Assembly: GCF_022026155.1 (NCBI RefSeq)
Contig: NZ_CP085041.1
Location: 1,520,306-1,584,305, forward strand
Reading direction: 5' to 3'
Length of the DNA stretch: 64,000 nt
Source of the DNA: Dissulfurimicrobium hydrothermale
GTDB taxonomy: Bacteria; Desulfobacterota; Dissulfuribacteria; Dissulfuribacterales; Sh68
Shown here: piece by piece, positions 15,873 to 25,055 of the stretch
Position numbering within the stretch: position 1 is the first letter of the stretch
How the letters are laid out: each line of letters opens with the position of its first letter
Program-made: the position numbers and the translations under genes
Notes under the pieces: generated by a model
The model's input: only the letters and a program-made list of their open reading frames with translations
The model's database searches: none
What the model was told of the DNA's origin: nothing

Positions 15873-18029
15873 ATGAACAACAACAGACAGAATGTTAGAA
15901 AATCCACGATCACTGCTGATCCTGTATCAGCATCGATCAGAGATGATTTTTTGCAATTGAGAAGCCAAAAATTAGAAACGATCAATGCCTTGGGTATCAT
16001 TCTAAGAATGATACGAACGGCAACCGCCAATTTACCGCGCGATATACTGGCACAACATATCACAAGGATACTCATAGAAGATACAGATTTTGAAAACGCA
16101 TCTATTCTTCTTTATGACAAAGAGCATGATTGTCTAAGGTTAAATAAGGCGACTGGGTTTTTGGATGTCCTGGGTGACAATATCGAAATCGATTACAATA
16201 AAGATCTTGTTTTTCAAAGGGATGAGGGTATTGCATGGCGTGTATTCAAGTATCAAACCCCATTTTTTATAGAAGATTGCGAAAGCCAACCGCTACCCAA
16301 TAAAAAGGGGGCAAAAATAAATCCCGGATCCTTTGTCTGTCTCCCTCTTGGGGACCAAGGGGTCATCAATATGAGTGCTTCCAGAAAAAGGATGCTCCCA
16401 GAGATCAAGAGAAGATGCCTTATAATCCTTGCCGATCTCGCAGGACATCTGCTTCGACAGGCAGACCTTCAAGACCATCTCAACAGCGGACATCTGAATC
16501 TGCAGCAACTCGTTGAGGCTGGCATCATCGGTCATGGTGCGGACGCCTGGCTAAAGGAGTCAGCATCATATCTAGAATCAGTCATGCAATATATCCCCCA
16601 GGGCATATGCATTATCAATATAAACGGCGACATTGTTTATGCAAACCAGCGCCTTTTGAATATGCTTGACAGTGAGATCAACCATCTGAGGAACCAACCG
16701 ATAAGTAAGATAGTTGTTGACGCGGCAGGCTTTGATGAGGTGTTTAAGCACGTCCTCTATAAAAGAGAGATAACCCGAGCGTCTGACGTACATCTTGCGA
16801 AAGCAGACGGATCGGCGCTGCCGGTTGAGATATTTCTCCATCCATTGAAGGGCCGGGGCGGCCATATCGATGGGGTTATGTTGGTCATCTATGACCCTTC
16901 GACTAGGCAATCCATAAGTGAAGATCTATTGCGTGATGAAAAACTTAAGGCTATCGGCACCATGGCAGGTGGGATAGCGCACAACTTTAATAACCTTTTG
17001 ACAGCCATCCTTGGTAATATAGAGCTTCTCGCAAGAGGCATAACAGACCCTATTGCGCTCAAACGTATAAAGAATATAGAAAGGGCGGTGCTTGACGGGG
17101 CGCAGATGATACGCCGGCTCCAGACCTTTACTAGGTTCAATGCCTTAAAACAAGAAAATTATGCCCCGACTGATGTAAAGACAGCCATAGAAGATGCAAT
17201 AGAACTCACAAGCCCGCGATGGAAAGATATTTGTCAGAGAAAGGGGATCCAGATAAATCTTATTAAACAACTTGATGATACCGGGCCGGTATCCATCCAG
17301 CAGTCCGAGTTGAGAGAGGTGTTGATAAACATGATATTCAACGCCATTGAGGCCATGCCAGATGGGGGTGACATCACGCTGCGCACTTATCAGCACGGTT
17401 CGACAGCATTCCTCGAGATCGAGGACACAGGCTCAGGTATGTCCGATGATATAAAGAGACAGGTGTTTGACCCATTCTTTAGTACAAAAGGCGTTGAAAA
17501 CTCCGGCCTCGGGCTCAGCATATCGTATGGTCTCATCGTTGGAAGCGGTGGAGATATAAGGGTAAAAAGCCAACCAGGCAAGGGCACGACATTTATCTTG
17601 TCCCTGCCTGTCGTCAAACACCATCAGCCGGACGCGGCAAACAAGGAAGGTCTTGCCGCCATAAATGCGCTGCGGATACTTGTGGTAGACGATGAAGCGC
17701 CCCTTGTCGATCTTTTATCTGTCATGTTAAAAGATATGAACCACATCGTAACAGGTACCTCAAGCGGCGAAAAGGCCTTATCGCTCATTGAAACTGAAAG
17801 ATTCGATCTCATAATAACAGATCTAGGCATGCCGCTGGTAAACGGCTGGCAGATAGCCGCAGCAGCCCATGCAAAATCCCCCCCTGTACCTGTAATCCTC
17901 CTTACTGGCTGGGGATGTGATTATGACGGGAAAGACCTCAAGGCCAGAGGCATAGCTGCGGTCCTTTGCAAACCGTTCAAGCTGGATGGACTTATTTGCG
18001 CAATATCAGAGGTAGTCAACCAGTCATGA
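15873..18029 (+). CDS. Hybrid sensor histidine kinase (GAF-PAS-HisKA-HATPase-REC)
   Basis: A 718-residue soluble hybrid kinase; no membrane segment is seen, so it senses a cytoplasmic signal. Domains in order: GAF-like (about residues 45-200), PAS (about 235-345), dimerisation/phosphoacceptor with GTMAGGIAHNFNNLL (His370), HATPase with NMIFNAIEAMPDGG and DTGSGMSDD, and a C-terminal receiver starting at ILVVDDEAP with the phosphoacceptor in LIITDLGMP and the conserved Lys in CKPF. The N-box/HNFNN motif places it in the large PAS-hybrid group. No separate response regulator is adjacent; the output partner is unknown. It follows an HDOD gene and ends at a hairpin shared with the opposite-strand lipoprotein genes. 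Confidence 0.93.
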   Translation: MNNNRQNVRKSTITADPVSASIRDDFLQLRSQKLETINALGIILRMIRTATANLPRDILAQHITRILIEDTDFENASILLYDKEHDCLRLNKATGFLDVLGDNIEIDYNKDLVFQRDEGIAWRVFKYQTPFFIEDCESQPLPNKKGAKINPGSFVCLPLGDQGVINMSASRKRMLPEIKRRCLIILADLAGHLLRQADLQDHLNSGHLNLQQLVEAGIIGHGADAWLKESASYLESVMQYIPQGICIININGDIVYANQRLLNMLDSEINHLRNQPISKIVVDAAGFDEVFKHVLYKREITRASDVHLAKADGSALPVEIFLHPLKGRGGHIDGVMLVIYDPSTRQSISEDLLRDEKLKAIGTMAGGIAHNFNNLLTAILGNIELLARGITDPIALKRIKNIERAVLDGAQMIRRLQTFTRFNALKQENYAPTDVKTAIEDAIELTSPRWKDICQRKGIQINLIKQLDDTGPVSIQQSELREVLINMIFNAIEAMPDGGDITLRTYQHGSTAFLEIEDTGSGMSDDIKRQVFDPFFSTKGVENSGLGLSISYGLIVGSGGDIRVKSQPGKGTTFILSLPVVKHHQPDAANKEGLAAINALRILVVDDEAPLVDLLSVMLKDMNHIVTGTSSGEKALSLIETERFDLIITDLGMPLVNGWQIAAAAHAKSPPVPVILLTGWGCDYDGKDLKARGIAAVLCKPFKLDGLICAISEVVNQS

Positions 18030-18040
18030 TTCTAAAAGCT

Positions 18041-18059
18041 GCCTGCGCACCGCGCAGGC
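18041..18059 (-). terminator. Hairpin terminator between the hybrid kinase and lipoprotein genes
   Basis: GCCTGCGC and GCGCAGGC form a perfect 8-base stem with a 3-base loop. On the minus strand it is followed by AGCTTTT, giving a short U-run; on the plus strand the U-run is absent. It sits 13 bases past the minus-strand lipoprotein stop and 12 past the kinase stop, so it probably ends the minus-strand operon and may act in both directions. Confidence 0.6.
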
Positions 18060-18071
18060 TTGGGTAGATTA

Positions 18072-18479
18072 TCAGCCGTAGCTATTAAAACAGCCATACC
18101 CCTGGACATAATATCCATAATGGGCAAAGGCCTTATCAAGTTCTATACGTTGATCATCGGGCAGGCTGTAATAAAAATTATAGAATTCACTTACATAATC
18201 CTTATCCGAGCATGCATATGAATAGATCTTTTGTTGTTGTCCTTGATTGAGCGATGTGGAGGCCAGAATCTTTTTCAAATAGGTGTGACAAAGGGCATCC
18301 CTGTCCTTGCCTTTATTAGGTGAACCAAGCAAAGTAGTCCTCTCAAGACTGGCCATCCCAAGCCAGTGTGTCGAGGTTACTATAACGGCACGCCTTGCGC
18401 AGCCGGAAAGGACAATGGCCGCCATAAAGAGAAAGACTATGGACACCATAGACAATACATTTCTCTTGACTAACGACAT
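18072..18479 (-). CDS. Small lipoprotein, paralogue B
   Basis: A 135-residue protein whose N-terminus has basic residues, a hydrophobic stretch and a LSGC lipobox, so it should be exported and lipid-anchored. The start at 18479 is fixed by an excellent AAAGGAGGTTTTG ribosome site. The mature part contains GMASLERTTLLGSPNKGKDRDALCHTYLKKIL and a C-terminal YYSLPDDQRIELDKAFAHYGYYVQGYG, and it aligns along its length with the upstream gene product at 18574-18957. The shared frame is GMA-x2-ER-x-TLLGS, a DALC/EALC segment, the FYYxLPD motif and the FA-x-YGY ending. I know no named family; function unknown. Confidence 0.8.
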   Translation of the reverse strand: MSLVKRNVLSMVSIVFLFMAAIVLSGCARRAVIVTSTHWLGMASLERTTLLGSPNKGKDRDALCHTYLKKILASTSLNQGQQQKIYSYACSDKDYVSEFYNFYYSLPDDQRIELDKAFAHYGYYVQGYGCFNSYG

Positions 18480-18542
18480 AGAGCAAAACCTCCTTTCAAA
18501 TAACTTATTAATAACAAACGAACTTTTCATAGAACAATCTCT

Positions 18543-18557
18543 CTGCGCGCCGCGCAG
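18543..18557. other. GC-rich inverted repeat between the two lipoprotein genes
   Basis: CTGCGCG and CGCGCAG, 7 bases each, flank a single C in the 94-base spacer upstream of paralogue B. The core resembles the terminator hairpin at 18041-18059 (shared GCGC-GCGCAG arms) but has no U-run. It may be an old copy of that hairpin or a processing stem. Confidence 0.35.
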
Positions 18558-18573
18558 CCGAAGATCATCCTCC

Positions 18574-18957
18574 TCAGCTGAAACCACGTATCTGATACCC
18601 GTAGAGCGCAAAGGCCCTAGCAAGGTCCAGCCGCGACGCATCAGGGAGGCCGTAATAGAAATCCCTGAAGGCCTTTGTCAAATCCTTCCCTCCACATATG
18701 TAGTAACGGACCATCTCTTTTTGTTTACCATCAAGCGAGCTTACGGCGGCGAGAATCTTTTCAAGATCTCCGTTGCAAAGCGCCTCTATGTCTTTATTTG
18801 AACTACCCGAACCGAGCAATGTAATCCTCTCTGCATTTGCCATTCCAATATCATGTGTCGTATGAATCGCCACCCCAGGTTTTGCACAACCGGAAAAAAG
18901 GATGATAAAAAATGCAAAAAAAACCGAACCGGCGACATGGCCCTTCTTTTTAAACAT
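18574..18957 (-). CDS. Small lipoprotein, paralogue A
   Basis: A 127-residue lipoprotein: basic MFKKK, a hydrophobic segment, and the lipobox FSGC with the lipidated Cys at about residue 24. The mature part is clearly a paralogue of the next gene: GMANAERITLLGS, IEALCNGDLEKIL, a FRDFYYGLPDASRLDLARAFALYGYQIRG ending, and two shared cysteines near the middle (LCN and YICGG). An AAAAGGATAC ribosome site precedes the ATG. The pair lies downstream of marR on the same strand. No enzymatic motif is visible. The tandem duplication with strong divergence suggests two related envelope proteins of unknown role. Confidence 0.8.
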   Translation of the reverse strand: MFKKKGHVAGSVFFAFFIILFSGCAKPGVAIHTTHDIGMANAERITLLGSGSSNKDIEALCNGDLEKILAAVSSLDGKQKEMVRYYICGGKDLTKAFRDFYYGLPDASRLDLARAFALYGYQIRGFS

Positions 18958-19063
18958 ATAGTATCCTTTTAATATTTAGAATAAAAATTAGTATTCTAAT
19001 AAATTTACTACTTTATTCTTTAAAAAAAATCAACAAGAAATTTAATATCCGATTCGAGTTTGA

Positions 19064-19510
19064 TTAAAGCTGGCTTCTTTTGGCCAGATTTTGCCAAATA
19101 AAGATGAGACGCTTCCTCACCTCGGAGACTTCCTGGGGAGAAAGACCGTCGGTCGCCTTTTTATTCATCTCTTCGCCGGCCTTTTCCATTATGGCCTTCA
19201 GCTCCAATGCCTTGGGTCGTAGATATACGTGATAAGCCCTCCTATCCCTCGGACTTCTACGACGCTCTATAAGGCCCGATGCCTCCAGGCGGTCCAATGT
19301 ACGGACAAGGGTGGGATTTTCTATATAAAGGCGGTCGGCAAGCTCCGTCTGCGTAAGCCCGTCACCGTCAAAAAGCTTCATCAGCACACAAAACTGGGCG
19401 CACGTAAGGTTGTATTGAGACAATTTTTCATCAAAACTTCTTTGAAATTCCTTGACCAGTCTGTTTGCAATAAAACCTAGACAATTATCAATATTAAAAT
19501 CATTTTTCAT
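19064..19510 (-). CDS. MarR-family transcription regulator
   Basis: A 148-residue winged-helix regulator. The DNA-binding part reads GLTQTELADRLYIENPTLVRTLDRLEASGLIERRRSPRDRRAYHVYL, a standard MarR helix-turn-helix plus wing. Dimerisation helices flank it. The first 11 bases overlap the end of cmk, so it is translated together with that gene. It is upstream of the two lipoprotein genes, which it could control, but I see no palindrome in the 106-base gap that would confirm this. Ligand unknown. Confidence 0.92.
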   Translation of the reverse strand: MKNDFNIDNCLGFIANRLVKEFQRSFDEKLSQYNLTCAQFCVLMKLFDGDGLTQTELADRLYIENPTLVRTLDRLEASGLIERRRSPRDRRAYHVYLRPKALELKAIMEKAGEEMNKKATDGLSPQEVSEVRKRLIFIWQNLAKRSQL

Positions 19511-20168
19511 AATTATCTTTATGACTCATTAAAATTAATATCTTTTCAAGAACATCGTTTGCCGTAAGCCCTGTTGTATCAATAAAGTACGCATCAGGCG
19601 CCATTTTTAATGGGGCAAGGTCGCGCGTAGAGTCCGCGGCATCTCTTGCCTCGATCTGTAATAACATATCATGATAATTTACGGTCTTGCCGATTGCTTC
19701 AAGCTGCCTCATCCTCCTCATAGCCCTCTCCGGCGTGCTGGCGGTAATAAAAAACTTAAAATCAGCTGCAGGAAAGACAACCGTCCCCATGTCCCTTCCT
19801 TCGGCGACGATATTATTTTTGCCGCCGATTTCCCTTTGACACCTGGTCAAATAATCCCTAACAGGCTTAAGCCTCGATACCGCAGAGGAAAGGGCGTCCA
19901 TTTCGGGACCGCGGATGATATCAGAGATATCTTTACAATTCATAATAATCTTATTGTTATTAAAATCAAAGTCTAACCGTATAGTTTTTAACAACCCAGA
20001 AACAGCCTCCTCATCTGTTACGTCTAGACCGTTTTTTTTCACAATCCATGCCACAGCCCTATACATAGCGCCTGAATCGAGATACTTATAACCAAGCCTC
20101 GCTGCCAACAATCTGCTTATGGTGCTTTTTCCGGCACCCGCTGGTCCGTCTATTGTAATTATCGTCAT
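19500..20168 (-). CDS. cmk: Cytidylate kinase
   Basis: Phosphorylates CMP and dCMP with ATP. The 222-residue product has the P-loop GPAGAGKST (residues 8-16), the substrate-contacting YLDSGAMYRAVAW near 30-42, IVAEGRDMGTVVFPAADFKFF near 116-137 and the lid helix DAADSTRDLAPLKMAPDAYFIDTTGL. Complete and normal in length. It lies 30 bases after pstB on the same strand and overlaps marR, so the run pst-cmk-marR may be a single transcript. Confidence 0.95.
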   Translation of the reverse strand: MTIITIDGPAGAGKSTISRLLAARLGYKYLDSGAMYRAVAWIVKKNGLDVTDEEAVSGLLKTIRLDFDFNNNKIIMNCKDISDIIRGPEMDALSSAVSRLKPVRDYLTRCQREIGGKNNIVAEGRDMGTVVFPAADFKFFITASTPERAMRRMRQLEAIGKTVNYHDMLLQIEARDAADSTRDLAPLKMAPDAYFIDTTGLTANDVLEKILILMSHKDNYEK

Positions 20169-20198
20169 TTCTAAGACCTTAGTCGCTTCAATGAAAAA

Positions 20199-20972
20199 TT
20201 AGCCGAATCTACCTGTTATATAGTCCTCTGTCTCCTTCTTTGTAGGATTGGTGAACATCTTGTCAGTCGGCCCGAATTCCACACATCGCCCGAGATAAAA
20301 AAAGGCAGTATAATCAGAAACACGTGCCGCCTGTTGCATATTGTGTGTTACGATCACGATGGTGAATCTTTCCTTCAGACGTTCTATCAATTCCTCAATC
20401 TTGTATGTAGCGATAGGATCAAGGGCAGAGCATGGCTCGTCCATCAATATCACCTCAGGCTCGACAGCGATCGCCCTTGCTATACAGAGGCGTTGCTGCT
20501 GTCCACCGGACAAGGCCGTCCCGACGGCATGGATATTGTCTTTAACCTCATCCAGCAATGCCGCATCTTTAAGGGCCTGCTCCACCCTGTCGTTTAGTTC
20601 CGATTTGCTCGGGCTGTACTTTAACCTGATGCCATAGGCTACATTGTCAAATATCGACATAGGGAACGGTGTTGGTTTTTGAAAGACCATCCCAATTCTC
20701 ATCCTAAGATCAATCAAATTGACATCGGATGAAAGGATATTTACACCGTCGAAGATGACCTCGCCCTCCGCCCTCTGATCAGGATATAATGAATACATAC
20801 GGTTATATGTCCTAATGTGTGTGGACTTTCCACAGCCTGATGGGCCTATGAAGGCCGTAACCTTATATTCGGCTATGTCTATGCTATTATCAAACAGCGC
20901 CTGGACCTTACCATAAAAGAAATTGAGATTTCTAACCTTTATCTTGACAGGCGTATCCGGTGGAAGAAACAC
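20199..20972 (-). CDS. pstB: Phosphate ABC transporter ATPase PstB
   Basis: Cytoplasmic ATPase of the high-affinity phosphate importer. The 257-residue product has Walker [10 protein letters not shown], the Q-loop FQKPTPFP, the signature [33 protein letters not shown] and the switch His in [10 protein letters not shown]. PstB hallmarks are [16 protein letters not shown] and the YITGRFG end. The residues after Walker A read THIRTYNRM, where most relatives have TLLRTLNRM. The start is a GTG close to a GAGGG site. It forms an operon with pstA and pstC; neither pstS nor phoU is in this window. Confidence 0.95.
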   Translation of the reverse strand: MFLPPDTPVKIKVRNLNFFYGKVQALFDNSIDIAEYKVTAFIGPSGCGKSTHIRTYNRMYSLYPDQRAEGEVIFDGVNILSSDVNLIDLRMRIGMVFQKPTPFPMSIFDNVAYGIRLKYSPSKSELNDRVEQALKDAALLDEVKDNIHAVGTALSGGQQQRLCIARAIAVEPEVILMDEPCSALDPIATYKIEELIERLKERFTIVIVTHNMQQAARVSDYTAFFYLGRCVEFGPTDKMFTNPTKKETEDYITGRFG

Positions 20973-20990
20973 CCCTCTTTCCCCCTATTT

Positions 20991-21833
20991 TTATTTCTCC
21001 ATGCGATGAACCAAAAATCTGGCTATTATATTCATGACAAGGACTGAAAAGGCAATAATAAATGACGCCCCCCAGGCCTTCATCTGCCAATCATCATAAG
21101 GTGACATCGCATAATTAAAGATAGTGACCGTAAGATTCGGCATCGGACGCAGTATCCCGCTCGGCCAATAAGGGCTGTTCAGCGATGTAAACAAGAGCGG
21201 TGCGGTCTCACCCGAGACCCTGGCTACAGCGAGAATTATACCAGTCAACATGCCAGCCCTTGCACCACGATATACCACCTGGACAACCATATGCCAGTAG
21301 GGCGCACCCAAGGCAAGCGCCGCCTCCCTCAGCCCGGATGGCACAAGCTTCAGCATTTCTTCGGTTGTCCTTGTAATGACCGGCAACATAAGGATGGCCA
21401 GGGACACAGCCCCGGCAAGACCGGAAAAACTTTTCATCGGCACGACAATGATGGCATAAACAAATATCCCGATTACAATCGCAGGGGCGCTACCGAATAT
21501 GCCGGACAAGAAACGGGTAACCCCTGCAAATCTGCCGTGACCAAACTCTGAGAGATATGTACCTGCCAAGATCCCAAGCGGAACGCCCATTATCATGGCA
21601 AGAACGGTGATAATGACGGTGCCCAACATGGCGTTTGCAAGTCCACCGCCTGCCTCGCCGGGTGGAAGCGGGAGTTCGGTAAAAAACGCCCAATTTATGG
21701 CTGAAAAACCCCTGGCTAGTATTTCAAAAAGTATCCATACGAGAAAAAATATCCCTATAAAGGCGGATATTGAGGAGGCGACCAAGGCCACGCTGTTTAC
21801 AAGCCGTCTGGGCAACATAGACTTCTTCTTCAT
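20991..21833 (-). CDS. pstA: Phosphate ABC transporter permease PstA
   Basis: Inner-membrane permease of 280 residues with six hydrophobic segments. The family motif for contact with PstB is near EMLKLVPSGLREAALALGAPYWHMVVQVV, and GILTGIILAVARVSGETAPLLFT is present. Its ATG overlaps the end of pstC by 4 bases (coupled), and pstB follows after 18 bases. Together PstC and PstA form the phosphate channel. Confidence 0.95.
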   Translation of the reverse strand: MKKKSMLPRRLVNSVALVASSISAFIGIFFLVWILFEILARGFSAINWAFFTELPLPPGEAGGGLANAMLGTVIITVLAMIMGVPLGILAGTYLSEFGHGRFAGVTRFLSGIFGSAPAIVIGIFVYAIIVVPMKSFSGLAGAVSLAILMLPVITRTTEEMLKLVPSGLREAALALGAPYWHMVVQVVYRGARAGMLTGIILAVARVSGETAPLLFTSLNSPYWPSGILRPMPNLTVTIFNYAMSPYDDWQMKAWGASFIIAFSVLVMNIIARFLVHRMEK

Positions 21834-22813
21834 GCCTTATATCCCCCTGACGTGCTTTTTTTAAGCCACCATTCTGCAAGTCCCAACACGACAAAGGTGA
21901 TCAAAAATAAAACGAGCCCTAGTTCTATAAGGGCCGAGAGATAGATTCTGTCCGACGCCTCTGTAAATTCGTTGGCAAGCGTTGAGGCAATGGTATTACC
22001 AGGGGCAAACAGGGAAAGTGACAATTCATGGGCGTTCCCTATCACAAACGTTACCGCCATCGTTTCGCCGATAGCCCTGCCCAAGCCTAGAAGTAGCCCA
22101 CCTATTACACCCCTCATACCGTAGGGAAGTACTATCTGTCTAACCACCTCCCACATCGTTGCACCAAGTCCATAGGCGGATTCTTTTATAACCCTTGGCG
22201 TCATTAAAAATACATCTCTTATGATAGATGCCATAAAGGGCAATATCATTATGGCCAGCACTACGCCGGCCGTGAACATCCCTATGCCCATGGGCGGTCC
22301 CTGAAAAAGCGGCAAAAACCCCAAATATCTCCCAAGAAACGGCTGTATGTAATCCGACATGAAGGGCGCAAGGACAAAAAGGCCCCACATGCCATATATA
22401 ATAGACGGTATCGCAGCCAGAAGTTCTATAGCCACACCGAAGATGGGTCTCAGCGCAAGCGGCGAGAGTTCGGTAAGAAATATGGCCACTCCAAGGGCGA
22501 CAGGGACTGCAAGCAACATGGCAAGCGCTGTGGATACCAATGTACCTATTATTGTTGTAAGGGCCCCGAATTCAGAGGTAACTGGGTTCCATGTGGTGGA
22601 TATGAGAAATTTCAAACCAAAACGTTGAATGGAAGGCCAAGCGTTGTATATAAGCACTGCAAGCATCATTACAAGCAAGATCAGTATGGAAAGGGCCGCA
22701 GCTAACGTAATAAATCTGAAGGCCGAGTCAAAAATGGGGAGATGCGCCCATGAACCTGATTTGTCATTTTTAGCTATTAAATAGCGAAACAAGCCTCGGA
22801 TCCCCGTTTGCAA
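21830..22813 (-). CDS. pstC: Phosphate ABC transporter permease PstC
   Basis: Inner-membrane permease of 327 residues, six hydrophobic segments. Family signature: SAYGLGATMWEVVRQIVLPYGMRGVIGGLLLGLGRAIGETMAVTFVIGN. The start is uncertain: the best in-frame codon is TTG at 22813 without a good ribosome site, and the frame stays open a little further upstream. It is the first gene of pstCAB in this window. The 211 bases between it and the divergent YkgJ gene are AT-rich and presumably hold both promoters; I do not see a clear Pho box. Confidence 0.94.
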   Translation of the reverse strand: MQTGIRGLFRYLIAKNDKSGSWAHLPIFDSAFRFITLAAALSILILLVMMLAVLIYNAWPSIQRFGLKFLISTTWNPVTSEFGALTTIIGTLVSTALAMLLAVPVALGVAIFLTELSPLALRPIFGVAIELLAAIPSIIYGMWGLFVLAPFMSDYIQPFLGRYLGFLPLFQGPPMGIGMFTAGVVLAIMILPFMASIIRDVFLMTPRVIKESAYGLGATMWEVVRQIVLPYGMRGVIGGLLLGLGRAIGETMAVTFVIGNAHELSLSLFAPGNTIASTLANEFTEASDRIYLSALIELGLVLFLITFVVLGLAEWWLKKSTSGGYKA

Positions 22814-23024
22814 ACCTATTTGATGGATAAAAATTTCACAGCCTTATTTATGCTATCTGATATTAAACCAAATTTTTTCTTTTACCATATAAAAATCGAT
22901 GATACCATTTTATGTAACATGATCGTCATACAATACAATCAAACAAAAGGCGCCTTGTCCGATGCCGCAAAATTTCGTATTTTAATTTGGCATCTCGATG
23001 CATAAAAATAAAATGGAGAATCAG

Positions 23025-23813
23025 ATGGCCGAAGGACCTCAAATCTGTTTCGACTCTTCAAAAAAGATGGTGGGCAGGGATACGTTCCGCTTTTCGTGCA
23101 CCCCTGAAAGGGCCTGTTTTACAGCCTGTTGCCACGATCTCAATCTTATATTGACCCCCTATGATATCTTAAGACTTAAAAAATGCCTGGGCTTGAAATC
23201 ATGGGATTTCCTGAAGCGCTATACAAGCGTGCATGTCGGGCCTGGTTCAGGCCTTCCGGTGGTGATGCTTAAAATGGAAGGCGCCGACATGAAGTGCCCG
23301 TTTCTTGAAACCGGCAAGGGATGCACAGTTTATGACGACAGACCCGGCGCTTGCAGGACATATCCCCTTGCAAGGATATCCTGCCGTTCCAAAGATAGAA
23401 ACGGTGTTGAAGAATTTTATTATATAGTTAAGGAACCGGATTGTCTAGGCTTTCAAGACGGGGTGGAATGGACAGTAGAAGAATGGGTCAAAAACCAAGA
23501 GATAAAACCGTATAACGAAATAAACGATATATTTGGAGAGCTTTTGCAGGCAAAGATAGAAGTAGGCGACCCAAGCCTCACGGCAGATCAGATAGAGATA
23601 TTTTACCGCGGCTGTTACGATCTTGATGAATTCAGACGTTTTTTTCTGAAAGGTCCAAATCTTGATCGCTATCTAGAATCAGGGGAGATAATCAGAAAGA
23701 TTACTAATGACGAGCTCGAGCTCCTCAAATACGGGATTCGTTGGGTAAAAAAAAGACTTTTCCAGGGTACTTGTCTCACATGCAAAGCGACACACCGTAC
23801 ACGCCAGACATAG
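23025..23813 (+). CDS. YkgJ-family cysteine cluster protein
   Basis: A 262-residue protein with the YkgJ (CxxxCxxCC-type) metal-chelating signature: ACFTACCHDLNLILTPYDILRL near residue 27, then CPFLETGKGCTVYDDRPGACRTYPL near residues 94-118. These cysteines are thought to bind zinc or an iron-sulfur cluster; the family has no firm function. A further CLTCKATH is found at the C-terminus. I place the start at 23025, where GGAG lies six bases upstream; in-frame ATGs at 22998 and 23013 are less likely. Its stop is one base from the stop of a small gene on the other strand. Confidence 0.88.
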   Translation: MAEGPQICFDSSKKMVGRDTFRFSCTPERACFTACCHDLNLILTPYDILRLKKCLGLKSWDFLKRYTSVHVGPGSGLPVVMLKMEGADMKCPFLETGKGCTVYDDRPGACRTYPLARISCRSKDRNGVEEFYYIVKEPDCLGFQDGVEWTVEEWVKNQEIKPYNEINDIFGELLQAKIEVGDPSLTADQIEIFYRGCYDLDEFRRFFLKGPNLDRYLESGEIIRKITNDELELLKYGIRWVKKRLFQGTCLTCKATHRTRQT

Positions 23814-23814
23814 T

Positions 23815-24087
23815 CTATACACCTTCGGACTGTCTAGTTTCAGGTCTTTCCTCCAGATCCCTTACAAGCTGGGCGACTTGGATGCCAAGTGATATGCATT
23901 CCTTGCCGATCATACATGCATCTGCCTCTTGAGGCTCTAAATACGTTTCAAGTCTTTTGCCGCCCCTTTCCAAACGAACCACCCAGGCTTTTTTTGCTTG
24001 ATCGTATCTTACATCAAGGTCTATATGGCATTTACCGATATCAGGGTATATCTCTCTGATCTTTTCACAGAGTTCCTTTGAATCCAT
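23815..24087 (-). CDS. Small conserved-looking protein of unknown function
   Basis: A 90-residue soluble protein (MDSKELCEKIREIYPDIGKC...) with three cysteines and predicted mixed alpha/beta structure; the middle reads as a beta hairpin (IDLDVRYDQAKKAWVVRLERG). AGGGGGTGTC in front of the ATG at 24087 is a strong ribosome site and fixes the start. It follows lpxC by 20 bases on the same strand and so is probably the last gene of the lpxC unit. No family recognised. Confidence 0.65.
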   Translation of the reverse strand: MDSKELCEKIREIYPDIGKCHIDLDVRYDQAKKAWVVRLERGGKRLETYLEPQEADACMIGKECISLGIQVAQLVRDLEERPETRQSEGV

Positions 24088-24107
24088 GACACCCCCTAAT
24101 CTCAAGT

Positions 24108-25055
24108 TTACACAGAAACGGATGTAAAGATCCCCTTTTCTCCCGATATAGCCTGTACCGCCCATGGATCTGCCGGCCTTTCTGCATCCAATTCAACCAG
24201 TCGCCATGTATAAGGGCGGTTCAAAAGTTCTTTGCTTAAAAGGTGATGGATGGCATGACCGCTTTTAAATGAATCTATCTTACCCAAGACCGGATTACCT
24301 AAAAGGTATATATCTCCAATTAAATCAAGGGCCTTGTGGCGCACGAATTCGTCTGAAAATCTTAAGCCATCTTGGTTCAAGATGGTCTTGTCATCAAGCA
24401 CAAGGGCATTGTCAAGACAACCTCCCAGCGCCAGACCATTTTCTTTGAGATATTCAACCTCTTTTAAAAAACCGAAGGTCCTTGCCCTGCTTATACGTCG
24501 TTCAAAAATATGAGGCGTAACCCTGGAATCGAATTGCTGTCTTGCTATCATAGGGTGATCAAAATCTATACCGACGGACACATAAAGACTATCACACGGT
24601 GAGATTGTGACAGTCTTATCACCCGAACTAACGGTTACAGGCTCAAGTATCTCGATATAACGCCTAGGCGCCTTCTGGCTACTCAAACCAACCTGCTTAA
24701 TCATGGCTACAAAAGGATAGGCGCTACCGTCCATAATTGGGACCTCAGGCCCGTCTATCTCCACAATGGCATTATCTATACCCATCCCAAAAAAGGCAGC
24801 CATGAGGTGCTCAATAGTTGAAACAGACCCAGCAGCATTGCCCACTGTTGTAGCAAGCGATGTCTCTGTGACATATCCAATGTTGGCAGGTATAAGTGCC
24901 ACTGGATCAAGATCCGTCCGCACAAACCTAATGCCAGAATCAACTGGCGCTGGATGCAATTTTATGGTCACCCTGGCCCCTGTATGAAGGCCGATACCTG
25001 AAGCCATTACATATTTTTTAAGCGTATTTTGAAAAACCACCTGCTCTCTCCACAT
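24108..25055 (-). CDS. lpxC: UDP-3-O-acyl-N-acetylglucosamine deacetylase LpxC
   Basis: Zinc amidase for the committed step of lipid A synthesis, which shows that the cell is a lipopolysaccharide-bearing Gram-negative. 315 residues. Conserved points: ASGIGLHTGARVTIKLHPAP near the N-terminus, TIEHLMAAFFGMGIDNA (zinc His), HKALDLIGDIYLLG (second zinc site with the Asp), and SGHAIHHLLSKEL. The ATG at 25055 has no clear Shine-Dalgarno, but the N-terminus matches family length. The 246-base gap upstream carries the inverted repeats listed at 25241-25305. Confidence 0.95.
   Translation of the reverse strand: MWREQVVFQNTLKKYVMASGIGLHTGARVTIKLHPAPVDSGIRFVRTDLDPVALIPANIGYVTETSLATTVGNAAGSVSTIEHLMAAFFGMGIDNAIVEIDGPEVPIMDGSAYPFVAMIKQVGLSSQKAPRRYIEILEPVTVSSGDKTVTISPCDSLYVSVGIDFDHPMIARQQFDSRVTPHIFERRISRARTFGFLKEVEYLKENGLALGGCLDNALVLDDKTILNQDGLRFSDEFVRHKALDLIGDIYLLGNPVLGKIDSFKSGHAIHHLLSKELLNRPYTWRLVELDAERPADPWAVQAISGEKGIFTSVSV

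Noticed and set aside
18543-18557. GC-rich inverted repeat between lipoprotein genes as an intrinsic terminator
   Set aside because: No U-run on either strand, so it is kept only as a repeat.
22808-23005. 65-codon plus-strand frame between pstC and the YkgJ gene
   Set aside because: Low-complexity AT-rich translation with no ribosome site or family; the stretch is more likely the divergent promoter region.
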